DNA of 64,000 nt from Granulicella sp. S190 (GCF_009766095.1 NZ_LMUD01000002.1:102837-166836); one strand, 5' to 3'. Numbered from the stretch's first letter, positions 35,419 through 44,603 are shown. A program made the numbers and translations. The notes: a model not told the origin generated them from the sequence alone.

Positions 35419-36711
35419 ATGGACGGTCCATTACTGATCTTCGACAAATCGGCGTTGCAACTGCTCGGTGTGGATGAGTCGGCATGGCTGGATAATTTCT
35501 TTCAGTCGGTCATCACGCCGCTGTTCTATGTGGAGACCCTAGCGGATCTCGAAAAGAAGATGGGGAAAGACCGCACGGCAGAGCAAGAAGTCAAACTCAT
35601 TGCGGCAAGGATGCCAGAGCAGCAGGCGACACCCAGCGTTCATCACAGTACCTTGATAGCCTCAGAACTCGCAGGTTTTTTCAGGCTGGATACAGACCGG
35701 GCAAAGCGCGTGCTGCCTCAAGGGCAACCTGTGATGCTGGGAGATTCCAAGGGAATTATTTACCGCGATGCGCCCGAAGAAGAAGCCCTACGCCGATGGC
35801 AGGAGGGGCAATTCATTGAACTCGAACGCGATATCGCAAAACAGTGGCGAGCTGCCTTGGCCGAAACCGATAACGGCGTCCTTTATGAATCCTTCAAACG
35901 TGTTTACGAACGTAATCCCAAGCCGAAGGACCTACCTTCCCTGAAGGCATTCGTAGATGCGACGTTGGCGCGGGCGCCGGATGATTGGTTTCTCGGTTTT
36001 GTGTTGGAGTTGGTTGGAGCTTCAGACGAGGAAAAAGCATCAGTGCGGCAGCGTTGGGATGCGGAGGGAAAACCCCCGATACAGAACTTTCTGCCGTATT
36101 TCGTCCACGTTTTCACCGTAGACCTCTTCTTCTATCTAGGCATCGCGGCAGACTTGATTTCGCGTAACCGGGCCAGCCACCGGGCCGATATTGCTTATCT
36201 GTACTATCTGCCGTTTTGTTCGATCTTTACGTCGGCGGACAAGCTACACAAAGGGATCGCGCCGCTATTCCTGAAGGACCACCAGATATTTCTCCCCGGC
36301 GACGAGCTGAAGGCAGAGATGAAGAAGCTCAACAACCATTATTCGAGCCTGCCGCAAGAGGTTTTGGATCGCGGGATGATGAACTTTGCGAAGTTCCCAC
36401 CAGAAGATACTGGATTTCTCACCACGAGATTGTGGGACCGCTTCGATCCAGAATGGCGGGAGCTGGCAACTAATCCACCTAAACTCGATGCCGACATGCA
36501 GGCTGCGCTTCTGGAACTGGTCAATCGTTTCAAGAATGAATCGACCCCGCTGCATCCCGAAACCTACATTCCGCTTAAGGAAGTGGGACAGCTAACAATC
36601 GAGAAGCGGGTATCGACCACACGAGGCAAGTGGCACAGGTTTTCACCTGAAGTCGAAGCGACATCCAAGCCCCGACGCGTTGAAACCACTGAATCGTCCG
36701 AAAACCCATAA
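35419..36711 (+). CDS. PIN-like nuclease domain protein (candidate)
   Basis: This 430-residue protein starts MDGPLLIFDKSALQLLG and continues with PLFYVETLADLEKK, RADIAYLYYLPFCSIFTSADKLH and a helical C terminus. The order of acidic residues (FDKSAL, then VETLADLE, then RADIAYL, then FTSADKLH) is that of PIN-like ribonucleases, with an unusually large helical insert of about 180 residues between the second and third. I do not know a named family. Its place in a cargo slot beside an HNH-like gene suggests defence or stress response. Confidence 0.6.
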   Translation: MDGPLLIFDKSALQLLGVDESAWLDNFFQSVITPLFYVETLADLEKKMGKDRTAEQEVKLIAARMPEQQATPSVHHSTLIASELAGFFRLDTDRAKRVLPQGQPVMLGDSKGIIYRDAPEEEALRRWQEGQFIELERDIAKQWRAALAETDNGVLYESFKRVYERNPKPKDLPSLKAFVDATLARAPDDWFLGFVLELVGASDEEKASVRQRWDAEGKPPIQNFLPYFVHVFTVDLFFYLGIAADLISRNRASHRADIAYLYYLPFCSIFTSADKLHKGIAPLFLKDHQIFLPGDELKAEMKKLNNHYSSLPQEVLDRGMMNFAKFPPEDTGFLTTRLWDRFDPEWRELATNPPKLDADMQAALLELVNRFKNESTPLHPETYIPLKEVGQLTIEKRVSTTRGKWHRFSPEVEATSKPRRVETTESSENP

Positions 36712-36765
36712 CTCCGCTGTTCTCTGCTAACTGACATTCGAGCGTTGGGCCTGCCGCTGAATCAC
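36702..36765. repeat. Short repeat B, copy 2
   Basis: Homologous to 24838-24900, with the identical core CTAACTGACATT. It lies between cargo zone 3 and the relaxase gene, whose stop codon falls within it. With repeat A it brackets the cargo in the same way as in zone 2. Confidence 0.5.
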
Positions 36766-39700
36766 AAGCTCAATCCCTGGTCGGTACCGACAGTGCCTTT
36801 AGCGATGGATTGAGCTTGTGAGATTTCACTGACTGCAAGAGTGAGGTGCCCAGCGTGTTCTAAAGCGTGCTCCTTCGCAATGGGCTGGGCATGGCGGTCG
36901 TAGAACTGACTTTGCTGGTCGATATGCAGCCAGCCGTTAGTTTGGTTGTGCTGGTAGCTCTGGATGTCGCCGGTCTCCCGCTTCCACTCGTAACCAGAGA
37001 CGTCGTTCGGCAACGCATTGTGGAGCGGGGCATAATGCCGTTGGTCGATTTCGGAGGGCGACTGCGCCTTATCGGTTGCAGGATCGTGGGCTTCCTGTTG
37101 GAACTGCCTTCTTTGGTCTTCGGGGGTTAGTTCTTTGGTGTTTGTCATGGCTTGCTCCTTCGATTGGGGTTGGTGAGCTTGCGTTTCGCTGTTCGGCCTT
37201 GCGACTTCGACAGCGGAGGCTTTGCTGATATCGGTACTGAGGCGTTCGGCGAGCGTTGTTGCATCATTCGTGTAGATTCGCGCGTCTTCGGACGCGCGAG
37301 AGACTGACACATAAGCGAAGCGTGTGTTGATGAGTTCGGGGTGCGCTTTGGTGTCCATGTTGACGAGAACACGATCCGTAGTGAGTCCCTGGGAGCTGTG
37401 CGACGTAACGGCGTAGCCGTGGTCGAAATGCCGCATCTCGGAGGCGTTGAAAGTCAGAGTCCGAGCCTTGTCGCCATCCATGCGAACGGTCATGTTGGTG
37501 CCGTGGATCTGTTCCACCGTGCCCAGGTCGCGGTTCTTGATGTCCATGTCCGGCTTACTGACGGTGAACTGGAGGCGGTCTCCCTCGGCAAAATCTCGTG
37601 TGATTTCCCGGTAGGCGGCGATGCCATGCAGTCGCTTGGGATCGTAGGTGACGTGCTGGCCGTCTTCCCGTTCGACTGTGAGTTGGTTCGCTTTGGGGTC
37701 TGTGGAGACGACAGTAGCGTAGGTGCCGCGCTCAATGCCAAGCTCTTTGCTCCCTCGGGTGTAGTAAAGAACATCGGCGGGCTGGTAGAGCGCAGCCCAG
37801 TTGCGGTCGGCGCTGGTCAGTTCCGAACGCTGGGTAAGAACGGTCATCGCGTGATTGTCTTTGGATAGCGCGCCACTGCCCTGCAACTCGGCGCGAATGG
37901 CATCGTTGATGTCGCGGCGACTGGCATTGTCGGGCGAGACAACCAGCGTGTTTTCCGAGCGCGCGACATAATCCCTGGCGATTGCCTCGATGCGTTGCTG
38001 CGAGTCGGTAATTTCTGTAATGCGGCCCTGCTGCTGAAGAAGTTGAATACCGGTGGCCGTCTCGTTGCGAGAAAGATGTTCGACGGCGCGTAGCAGTTCC
38101 GGGTCTTTCTGCCGCACAATCTGGTCGAGCTGCGATGTCCGCATTCCGGCCTCCTGCATCTGCTCGAAGGGCTTTCCGGCATCGACGCCCTGATGTTGTC
38201 GGGTGTCCCCGACCAGCAAAACCCGGTCTTGCGGCCCAATCTTTTCGAGAAACGATTGCATCTGCCGGGTGCTGGCAAGGCTGGATTCGTCGAGCATATA
38301 AAGGTGCCGGGCGTTCGGGTCTCCCGCGCTCCGCTCCACGCCTCCCCGCGCCAGAAAACCTTGCAAGGTGTCGGCCTGAATTCCGGCGTCGCGTAGCTGG
38401 CCGACGGCTCGACTCGTGGGAGCGAAGCCTTCAACAGCGTATCCGTTCCGCTCCGCGCCCTCGCGGATGGCCTCAAGGGTCGTGGTCTTACCGCTGCCCG
38501 CCAACCCCTGTAGCCCATGTATCCGGTCCTGGGAGGTGAGCACCTCTTCGATGGCTCTTTGTTGTGCTGGATTCAGGAATTCGCGAGTGCGGGCGTGGGC
38601 GGCGGCGTCCTCGTGACGCATGGTCGGTTCGACTGTGTGTTGTCCCTGCTGCATGTGCTTGATGGTCGCAAGCTCCTCGGCAATGGCCTCGCGGGTCGTG
38701 AACTGCCGCCCGGTATCGTGCTTCTGGCCGGGTGTGCGCTGGAATTCTCCGGTGGCTTGCCTTAGCTCGAAGTTGTCGCGCACCTGGCTGTAAGTGAGGT
38801 CGCCCATGCCACGCCGCAAGGCGTCGCGCATGATGTCTCGCTCATCGGTGACGGCTTCGCGCTCGAAGTTGCGGGTCTTGGCGAAGGTGACGGCTTCCTG
38901 AACACGCTCTGGGCTATTCGGAACGCGCGTTTGCTCCTGAGCAGACGCCTTCGCCCGCGCTTCAGCGACGACTCGATCGGCCTGATTGCCGAACTCGGCC
39001 GCAAGCTGCCGATGGGCTGCCAATACCTCGGAAGGCGTGTGAATCTCTTTCTTGTCGCGGGTGGAATGAGCGGCGATCTGCGCCGCCTCCGGCCCGGCAA
39101 ACCCGCTCTTTTCGAGGTACTCGCGAATCTGTTGGCTGCGTGGGCTGGAAACGTCGAGATATTCCTGTGTGTATCCTCTTATCTCAGGCGCCCCACTTCT
39201 CCCAGGCGTGATCTCGTACCCCAGCCGCGACAGCCTAAACATCAGCTCAGATTGATACACGGCTGTCGCGAACTGCTGGCTGTCGAAGTAGCTCTGCGGC
39301 TGGACAGCGCGGGTTGAGCCGTCCGCTCGCTCGGTCATATTGAAGATGACGGCGTGAGTGTGAAGCTGAGGCGCGGCATACCCATCCACGGGACGCGCGG
39401 TGTCGTGCTCAAACTTGGCGGCGACGAATTTCCCGGTGGTCTCGGCGGCGCGGTTGCCCCCGATTCGGGCCTGAGTGTACCGCTCCAACTCCGTAAGGGC
39501 GGTTGTCACCGCCTGCCGGTGGGCCTCGCGGACCCGGTCGTCGCCGCCTACCAAAGCAGTCAACGAAACGGACTTCGGTGCTGAAAATGTGGCATCCCAA
39601 CCGGCGCGGTGCTCAACGGGCTTCACGGTGGTTCCGTCAGCGGTCGTGTACTCCTGGCCGTTGCGGTGCCGCACCAACTGCCCTCCCGTGAGGGGATTCT

Positions 39701-39893
39701 GGCCCTCACTGAGACGGGCGAAGTGCTGCTCGTCGATGGCCCCGGCAAGGCCATACCGCTCGGCCATCCGGCCCTGCCATTCACCGAGGATGGTGTCGCC
39801 TTGCTTCCAATAGTTCTGCTCGGCGGACACGAACTCCTTGGCATGATAGGTCTGCGCCTGGCTGGAACTGAGCGGTTTGGAGATGGTCAGCAT
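36762..39893 (-). CDS. MobF-family relaxase/helicase (TrwC/TraI-like)
   Basis: The N-terminal 300 or so residues of this 1043-residue protein are a relaxase domain. Candidate nucleophile tyrosines lie in TYHAKE and QNYW (Y16, Y28), WDATFSAPKSVSLTALVG follows, and the metal-binding three-histidine set is H163, H178 and H180 (PQLHTHAVIFN). The C-terminal part is a RecD-like superfamily 1 helicase: Walker A GLAGSGKTTT near 465, YMLDESSL and TSHSSQGLT. The enzyme nicks oriT, stays bound to the 5' end and is pumped to the recipient. It is followed upstream by the coupling protein gene at a 10-nt gap. Confidence 0.95.
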   Translation of the reverse strand: MLTISKPLSSSQAQTYHAKEFVSAEQNYWKQGDTILGEWQGRMAERYGLAGAIDEQHFARLSEGQNPLTGGQLVRHRNGQEYTTADGTTVKPVEHRAGWDATFSAPKSVSLTALVGGDDRVREAHRQAVTTALTELERYTQARIGGNRAAETTGKFVAAKFEHDTARPVDGYAAPQLHTHAVIFNMTERADGSTRAVQPQSYFDSQQFATAVYQSELMFRLSRLGYEITPGRSGAPEIRGYTQEYLDVSSPRSQQIREYLEKSGFAGPEAAQIAAHSTRDKKEIHTPSEVLAAHRQLAAEFGNQADRVVAEARAKASAQEQTRVPNSPERVQEAVTFAKTRNFEREAVTDERDIMRDALRRGMGDLTYSQVRDNFELRQATGEFQRTPGQKHDTGRQFTTREAIAEELATIKHMQQGQHTVEPTMRHEDAAAHARTREFLNPAQQRAIEEVLTSQDRIHGLQGLAGSGKTTTLEAIREGAERNGYAVEGFAPTSRAVGQLRDAGIQADTLQGFLARGGVERSAGDPNARHLYMLDESSLASTRQMQSFLEKIGPQDRVLLVGDTRQHQGVDAGKPFEQMQEAGMRTSQLDQIVRQKDPELLRAVEHLSRNETATGIQLLQQQGRITEITDSQQRIEAIARDYVARSENTLVVSPDNASRRDINDAIRAELQGSGALSKDNHAMTVLTQRSELTSADRNWAALYQPADVLYYTRGSKELGIERGTYATVVSTDPKANQLTVEREDGQHVTYDPKRLHGIAAYREITRDFAEGDRLQFTVSKPDMDIKNRDLGTVEQIHGTNMTVRMDGDKARTLTFNASEMRHFDHGYAVTSHSSQGLTTDRVLVNMDTKAHPELINTRFAYVSVSRASEDARIYTNDATTLAERLSTDISKASAVEVARPNSETQAHQPQSKEQAMTNTKELTPEDQRRQFQQEAHDPATDKAQSPSEIDQRHYAPLHNALPNDVSGYEWKRETGDIQSYQHNQTNGWLHIDQQSQFYDRHAQPIAKEHALEHAGHLTLAVSEISQAQSIAKGTVGTDQGLSL

Positions 39894-39903
39894 GAGGCGA
39901 TTC

Positions 39904-41997
39904 TCAGAGACGCATCGGCTGCGGCTCGGCTACCGGAATATCGTCGTCATGTTCATCTTCCGGGCCATCGGGATCGGGGCCGCTCGCCGCGCCTTCGGGC
40001 GGCGTTGGCTCGTGCGGCTCTTTCTCGTCGTCATTCTTCACAATGGCAGCCTGCGTCTCTATTGGCAGAGCGATTGTTTTTGGCTCTGGCGACGGAGGCA
40101 ACGCTGCCTCCAAGTCGAGAGCAGGTTTAGCTTCTGGCGATGCCTTCGGAACGAGCGTCAGTGGATCGAATCGCAGTTCGTCACCCTCTACCTTGCGCGG
40201 TAGAAATGCCGGTGTGGTCTGCGGCACGTCCATGTACTCGAAGTGAAAGCGGGCGACGTTGTTGCCCAGTTTGAGAAACGCATGGCGGTTCTCAAGGCCG
40301 GAGATTTCAGAGTCCATCACCAAGGGTTCGATCTGACGGTCTACGGCGAAATTCCTGCCCGAGCGGGAGCCGTCGAAGTGCGTCTCCTTCATGCGTTCGA
40401 TCTCAACTTTGCCGATGGCATTGGACACCCATTCGGCTGCTTTCGGCTCCGTGGTCTTCAGGAATATCTTGGTGGCCGGCTGCGAGAGCATGACTTCGGC
40501 CAGGTGTCCGTAGATGACCTCCAACTGGGCCTTGCCCTGAAATCCGAGAACGAGCGGGTTCTTCGATTTCCGGTTTTCGGTGATGGCGGTATGGAGTTGA
40601 GGGAGCCGTTGCAGGCTGGCAAGCTCGTCCAGAACGAACCATACGGGAGTCTGTTTGTCCTGAGGCGCGGTCAACAGCCGCATGACGAGCAGGTCGATCC
40701 AAAGGCTATGCAGCGGCCTCAACGCCTCGCGCTCGGTCGGACTGGACGTAATGAAGATCCATCCTTTCCGTGTGACAGCCCATTCGGTCGCACTCCACGT
40801 TTTGTTCTTTGCCTGCTCCTTGGTTGGCAGCATACGCAGGCTGTCAGCAACCAGACCAAGCGAAGCCAGAACGCCGTTGCGCTGCTGCTGCGCTCCCTTG
40901 GCGATCATGGCCTCCATCTCGGTCCCCTGTACCCGCTGGTCGATCTCCGCGGGCTTCGACAGCCATTCCACAAGCTGCTGCGGATTCGGCCCGTAGGTCA
41001 AGAGATGAGCAAATATCTTCTGCGGGGTTTCCGTAAAGAACTCGCCCTTTTTATCGCTGGTCGGCTGGTAAAGCGAAGCCGCGATGGCCTTCGCTTCCGC
41101 CTTCCGGCGCAGTTCTTCGGACGGTCCCCAATAGGGGCACCGCTCGTCCAATGGGTTGAGCACGATGTCCTCTCGCTTCTTGTCGTAGAACCTCTGGATG
41201 AACTCGCAAGCCGGGTCGTAGACGATGGCCGCATCACCCCTGCTCTGTATCTGGCGGAGCACCTGCATGATGAGTGTCGTCTTGCCGGCCCCGGTATCGC
41301 CCATCAGTTCGATGTGTTGCGATTCGGCCTGCAGCGGTATCCGCATCATCTCTTTGGCCTCGGTGGTGACGAAGCCGATCCCGTCGCCGCTTACCGTCTT
41401 GTTGAACTGCCTGGGGGTGAGCAGGACAGGGCCTTTGAGCCGACGCCCGTACTTCAATTCCTTGCGGCGGCGAATATCTTTCCGGATGGAGAATGGGAGC
41501 TGCGCGAGCAGCGAGAGGAAGCCGAAGAGGAGCGGAAGCTGGTAGATGTCACGGAGCCGGTCGCCCCCGTAGACGGCATTCTGGAGATATGTGTGGAGAC
41601 GGCTATCAATGTATTTCTGCTCTGGGCCGCGATAGAGAATATCCAATCCCCGCGCTTCAGCCGCCGCAGAAAGTGCCAGCGGAATATGCTGGCCGCCTGA
41701 GGCGAGAGTCGCACCATCCTTCACGTCAGACTCGGACGCAAGTTCGGCTCCGGCGCTCACGCCAGCGGCATAAAGCAACTGATATTTGTGGTTCCCGTTG
41801 AACACACCGCCCACGGCTGTACGGAAGTAAATGGGCGTGTAGAACTGCTGCAAGGGAGTCTGACCTCTGCTGAAGCGGAGGTAGACGAACATGCCGGTCA
41901 ATATCAGCGCGAAGAAGATCGCGCCGTAGGTGTAGATCGGCGAATGCGGAGGGAAAATGATGGTCTCTTTGCGGCCCCATTTTGGCGTGTTCATCAT
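39904..41997 (-). CDS. traD: Type IV coupling protein (TraD/TrwB/VirD4 class)
   Basis: This 697-residue membrane ATPase has two N-terminal membrane segments (YTYGAIFFALILTGMFVYLRF and LPLLFGFLSLLAQLPFS), Walker A MGDTGAGKTTL near 232, Walker B VWFVLDELASL near 452, and a long acidic Pro-rich tail (PEDEHDDD). It links the relaxosome to the secretion channel and pumps the DNA strand. Its ATGATG start overlaps the TGA of the small relaxosome-type gene at 41994. It lies directly before the relaxase gene, the usual order in MobF systems. Confidence 0.93.
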   Translation of the reverse strand: MMNTPKWGRKETIIFPPHSPIYTYGAIFFALILTGMFVYLRFSRGQTPLQQFYTPIYFRTAVGGVFNGNHKYQLLYAAGVSAGAELASESDVKDGATLASGGQHIPLALSAAAEARGLDILYRGPEQKYIDSRLHTYLQNAVYGGDRLRDIYQLPLLFGFLSLLAQLPFSIRKDIRRRKELKYGRRLKGPVLLTPRQFNKTVSGDGIGFVTTEAKEMMRIPLQAESQHIELMGDTGAGKTTLIMQVLRQIQSRGDAAIVYDPACEFIQRFYDKKREDIVLNPLDERCPYWGPSEELRRKAEAKAIAASLYQPTSDKKGEFFTETPQKIFAHLLTYGPNPQQLVEWLSKPAEIDQRVQGTEMEAMIAKGAQQQRNGVLASLGLVADSLRMLPTKEQAKNKTWSATEWAVTRKGWIFITSSPTEREALRPLHSLWIDLLVMRLLTAPQDKQTPVWFVLDELASLQRLPQLHTAITENRKSKNPLVLGFQGKAQLEVIYGHLAEVMLSQPATKIFLKTTEPKAAEWVSNAIGKVEIERMKETHFDGSRSGRNFAVDRQIEPLVMDSEISGLENRHAFLKLGNNVARFHFEYMDVPQTTPAFLPRKVEGDELRFDPLTLVPKASPEAKPALDLEAALPPSPEPKTIALPIETQAAIVKNDDEKEPHEPTPPEGAASGPDPDGPEDEHDDDIPVAEPQPMRL

Positions 41998-42371
41998 GCA
42001 CGCTCCAGGTCTTGCAGCGCGTCTTCGGCGACGCTGCGTTTGCGTTTTTTGACCTCGGCAACCATGTTGTCGAAGGCTTCGGGCGTGAGCTTTTGGCCGG
42101 TGGCGAGTGGCCGGAAAAGGTTGGTCAGCATGAGACGAATGCCCATGATCTCGGTGAGTTCTGTGCTGGCCGCCACTGTACCTGCGTCGCGGGCAAGCTC
42201 GTCAAGGATGAGCTTGCGGATGAGTTCGCCGGGTCTTACCCCACGGCGCTTCGCCAGAACACCGAGGTTGCGAAGCTCCTGCTGATTGAGTTTCGTGCCC
42301 GCGCTCTTCAAGCGGAAACGGGTTCGCTCCTCGGCTTTTGTCGCTATTTCGCTGTCTTCGAGAATCGCCAT
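41994..42371 (-). CDS. Small MobC/TrwA-like relaxosome accessory protein
   Basis: This 125-residue basic protein includes RFRLKSAGTKLNQQELRNLGVLAKRRGVRPGELIRKLILDELAR, which suggests a ribbon-helix-helix start followed by helices. Proteins of this size next to oriT and a coupling gene bind oriT and help the relaxase open the DNA. AAGGAGA precedes the ATG. It is the first gene after the hairpin-rich region that I propose as oriT. The exact family is uncertain. Confidence 0.68.
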   Translation of the reverse strand: MAILEDSEIATKAEERTRFRLKSAGTKLNQQELRNLGVLAKRRGVRPGELIRKLILDELARDAGTVAASTELTEIMGIRLMLTNLFRPLATGQKLTPEAFDNMVAEVKKRKRSVAEDALQDLERA

Positions 42372-42567
42372 TGGATCGTCTCCTTTTGCGTTACTCCAAG
42401 TTGCTCCGGGTTACCGTGGAGCAACTTGGTGCCTCCAAATCATTGATCCTGAGAGTTAGCTCTCAGGTTGCTGTACGGCACCCTGCACGACCCTTGGAGG
42501 GGTGGAGTGTCAATATGCTTCCGGTGCGTAGCACCGTTCCCATCCCGCCACGGATTTACAAGGAGGT
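42372..42567. other. Candidate origin of transfer (oriT)
   Basis: This non-coding 196-bp region between two small DNA-binding-protein genes has three perfect inverted repeats. CCAAGTTGCTCC/GGAGCAACTTGG spans 42396-42429 (12 bp), CCTGAGAG/CTCTCAGG spans 42448-42467 (8 bp), and CGGTGC/GCACCG spans 42522-42536. On the minus strand the last hairpin is followed by GCATATTGACAC, which loosely resembles the TATTGTC nick context of MobF plasmids such as R388. The position beside accessory, coupling and relaxase genes supports oriT. The nick site is unproven. Confidence 0.6.
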
Positions 42568-42894
42568 TCATGCCTTCAATGCCCGCACAGTTTCCGTGGG
42601 CTCCACCCCGGCATCTGCCCGCCCATTGGGCTTCTTCGATGAGCGCGCTACAGCGCTGTTGGTCGGCGCTTTTCGGATACGGAGAGTGCAGGCAACCTGG
42701 GTGGCTTGCGATGTCTTGAGGAAGTCTTGGAAATCGCGGTCTTTGGCAAAGACGTAGTTGAGAGCCTTGTCTACAACATCGTCTGCCGATGCGTGAATGA
42801 AAGCGGCGTACTGATCGACCTGAGCCGCAGTTGTCTCGTCGAGACGAATTGACGCGCTGATGTGACGGCTTTGGCTGACTTCAAGTAGAGGCAT
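42568..42894 (-). CDS. Ribbon-helix-helix-like DNA-binding protein
   Basis: The 108-residue protein starts with SRHISASIRLDETTAAQVDQYAAFIHASADDVVDKALNYVF, a strand followed by two helices as in CopG/MetJ-type dimers. A basic tail follows. It lies on the far side of the candidate oriT from the other accessory gene and 12 nt after trbB. It may bind oriT or repress the operon. AAAGGAG lies 7 nt before the ATG. Confidence 0.6.
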   Translation of the reverse strand: MPLLEVSQSRHISASIRLDETTAAQVDQYAAFIHASADDVVDKALNYVFAKDRDFQDFLKTSQATQVACTLRIRKAPTNSAVARSSKKPNGRADAGVEPTETVRALKA

Positions 42895-42906
42895 TTTGGT
42901 ACTCCT

Positions 42907-43881
42907 TTAGGTAAGGGATTGGGGTGTTGATTCACTGGCGAAAACCGACTCGATCTGGAAGCGCTTTGTGTCGCGGTCGTAGCCGCGAAGAGCGAGCACT
43001 TCGCGAATGACGCGGCGGCCCGGAAGCCGCTCGACATGCACGATGAAATCGACGGCCTCGGCAATCTCAGCTTCCGTGTCAATGAAGGTGGATTGGGCAT
43101 GACTCCGCATGACGAGATTGGCGAAGCGATGCAGGGCCTTTTCGGCAGAATTGGCGTGTATCGTAGCGAGCGAACCGGCATGGCCGGTGTTGAGCGAATC
43201 GAGTAGCGTCCGCGCCTCGATTCCGCGCACTTCACCCAGAATGATCCTGTCCGGTCGCCAGCGGAGAGCGGACTTGAGAAGATCGTCGAAACTGACGTTG
43301 GCCTTGAACGTATCGGTCTGGCACTCGACGGCCAGCATGTTCGGCTTCTTGATGTGCAATTCGGAGGTGTCTTCGATAACGACGATGCGCTGATCTTCGG
43401 GGATCGCGTTCGCCAGAACGCGGAGTACAGTTGTCTTTCCCGTTGATGTTCCGCCACTGATAAGCACCGTCTTTCCAGCCGCGATCTGTACGGCCAATAG
43501 GTCAGCGAGCGACTGCGTCAGCGTGCCGCGAGCAATGAGGTCATCGACGGTGTAATGGCGGCTGGGAAACTTCCGAATGACGAGGGCGGGCGAAGGCCGC
43601 ACGACCGGAGGAATGACTGCCGCTAAGCGGCTCCCGTCCGGGAGTTGCGCGTGTAGGACGGGGTTGTCTTCGTCCAAGTGTTTGCCGAGCTGGTTGGCAA
43701 TGACTTCGAGGCCGGTGCGGAGCCTGCCGGCGTCGAAGCAGACAGTCTCTTCCCGGCGCATAATCCCATCCCGTTCGTACCACCATGACGAATCGGGATT
43801 GCCCATGATCTCGCTGATACTGTCGTCCAATAACAACGGCTCAATGGGGCGAAGAAATGGAAGTATCAACTCGAAGCTCAT
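42907..43881 (-). CDS. trbB: TrbB, VirB11-type secretion ATPase
   Basis: This 324-residue hexameric ATPase of the conjugative type IV secretion system has an N-terminal domain (SFELILPFLRPIEPLLLDDSISEIMGNP), Walker A SGGTSTGKTTVL near 142, the Asp/His boxes VIEDTSEL and Walker B-like RIILGEVRG near 213, and GSLATIHANSAEKAL. It energises pilus assembly and substrate transfer at the inner membrane. The ATG at 43881 overlaps the stop of the DUF7673-like gene (ATGA). Longer in-frame starts run into that gene and are unlikely. Confidence 0.93.
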   Translation of the reverse strand: MSFELILPFLRPIEPLLLDDSISEIMGNPDSSWWYERDGIMRREETVCFDAGRLRTGLEVIANQLGKHLDEDNPVLHAQLPDGSRLAAVIPPVVRPSPALVIRKFPSRHYTVDDLIARGTLTQSLADLLAVQIAAGKTVLISGGTSTGKTTVLRVLANAIPEDQRIVVIEDTSELHIKKPNMLAVECQTDTFKANVSFDDLLKSALRWRPDRIILGEVRGIEARTLLDSLNTGHAGSLATIHANSAEKALHRFANLVMRSHAQSTFIDTEAEIAEAVDFIVHVERLPGRRVIREVLALRGYDRDTKRFQIESVFASESTPQSLT

Positions 43882-44150
43882 GGCCGCCAACCGCTCACAA
43901 TGGACTTGAATTGTTCCCCATAGCCAAGTGCGTCCGGGTAGCTTCTCACGCGAGCTATACAGCCGAAGACAGTCACCATATCTTCTGTGATCGACGTATC
44001 GACGCTCCACAGATCGGCCAGATTGAATCCGCCGCAATCGTCCGCGTTCCACCATGCCAACAGAAAACCAGCTACACGCCGACTTTGACCCGTATCGTTG
44101 CGTGCAATTGCGACTAGACGATTGAGCGCTGCTTCTTCCTCGAATTTCAT
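43878..44150 (-). CDS. DUF7673-like small protein
   Basis: This 90-residue protein has a compact conserved look: GQSRRVAGFLLAWWNADDCGGFNLADLWSVDTSITEDM and YPDALGYGEQFKSIVSGWRP. I recall such proteins as a family of unknown function (DUF7673) that accompanies conjugative elements; the number needs checking. GAGGAG lies 6 nt before the ATG, and it is coupled to trbB. Confidence 0.65.
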   Translation of the reverse strand: MKFEEEAALNRLVAIARNDTGQSRRVAGFLLAWWNADDCGGFNLADLWSVDTSITEDMVTVFGCIARVRSYPDALGYGEQFKSIVSGWRP

Positions 44151-44219
44151 GGTGGCTCCTCTCTCTTGATACGAAAGCCCGGTGTGACCCGGGCCTCCAC
44201 GAATGGAAAAGACAGAGGC

Positions 44220-44603
44220 TTATGCGGCCTCGTCCTCCTGGTTGAACTCGTCGTGTTCCTGCTCCTCCGGGGCGGCCTTCTCGGCGCGGTCGAGCTTCAG
44301 GATCGAATCGACCCGCACCTCCCAGATGCGCTGCTTTGAGTCCGTCTTCTTGCTGTCATATTCCCGGCTGCGTAACTCGCCTTCGACCTGAATATGTGCG
44401 CCCTTCTTGAGCGTGCCGGCGAACTCAGAGAGCTTGCCGAAGACCACGCAACGGTGCCATTCGGTGTGGGAGATATACTTGCCGTCCTTCTTGTAGGAGG
44501 ATTTGGTTGCCAGCGAGAGAACTGTGAAGCTGCGGTTGTCGTTGGAGCGAACTTCTGCGTCGTTGCCTAGGAAGCCGATGAGGGTTACTTTGTTCTGATA
44601 CAT
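44220..44603 (-). CDS. ssb: Single-stranded DNA-binding protein
   Basis: This 127-residue OB-fold protein begins MYQNKVTLIGFLGNDAEVRS, with HTEWHRCVVFGKLSEFAGTLKKGAHIQVEGELRSREY and the acidic tip HDEFNQEDEAA. Plasmid and ICE-borne SSBs coat the entering strand and can damp the SOS response in the recipient. The upstream ATG (44603) follows a GGTGTCTCC region with a weak RBS. It lies in the transfer cluster between trbF and trbB. Confidence 0.92.
   Translation of the reverse strand: MYQNKVTLIGFLGNDAEVRSNDNRSFTVLSLATKSSYKKDGKYISHTEWHRCVVFGKLSEFAGTLKKGAHIQVEGELRSREYDSKKTDSKQRIWEVRVDSILKLDRAEKAAPEEQEHDEFNQEDEAA

Noticed and set aside
40243..41700. Open frame of 485 residues on the plus strand
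   Set aside because: Antisense of the coupling protein gene; such long shadows are common in GC-rich DNA.
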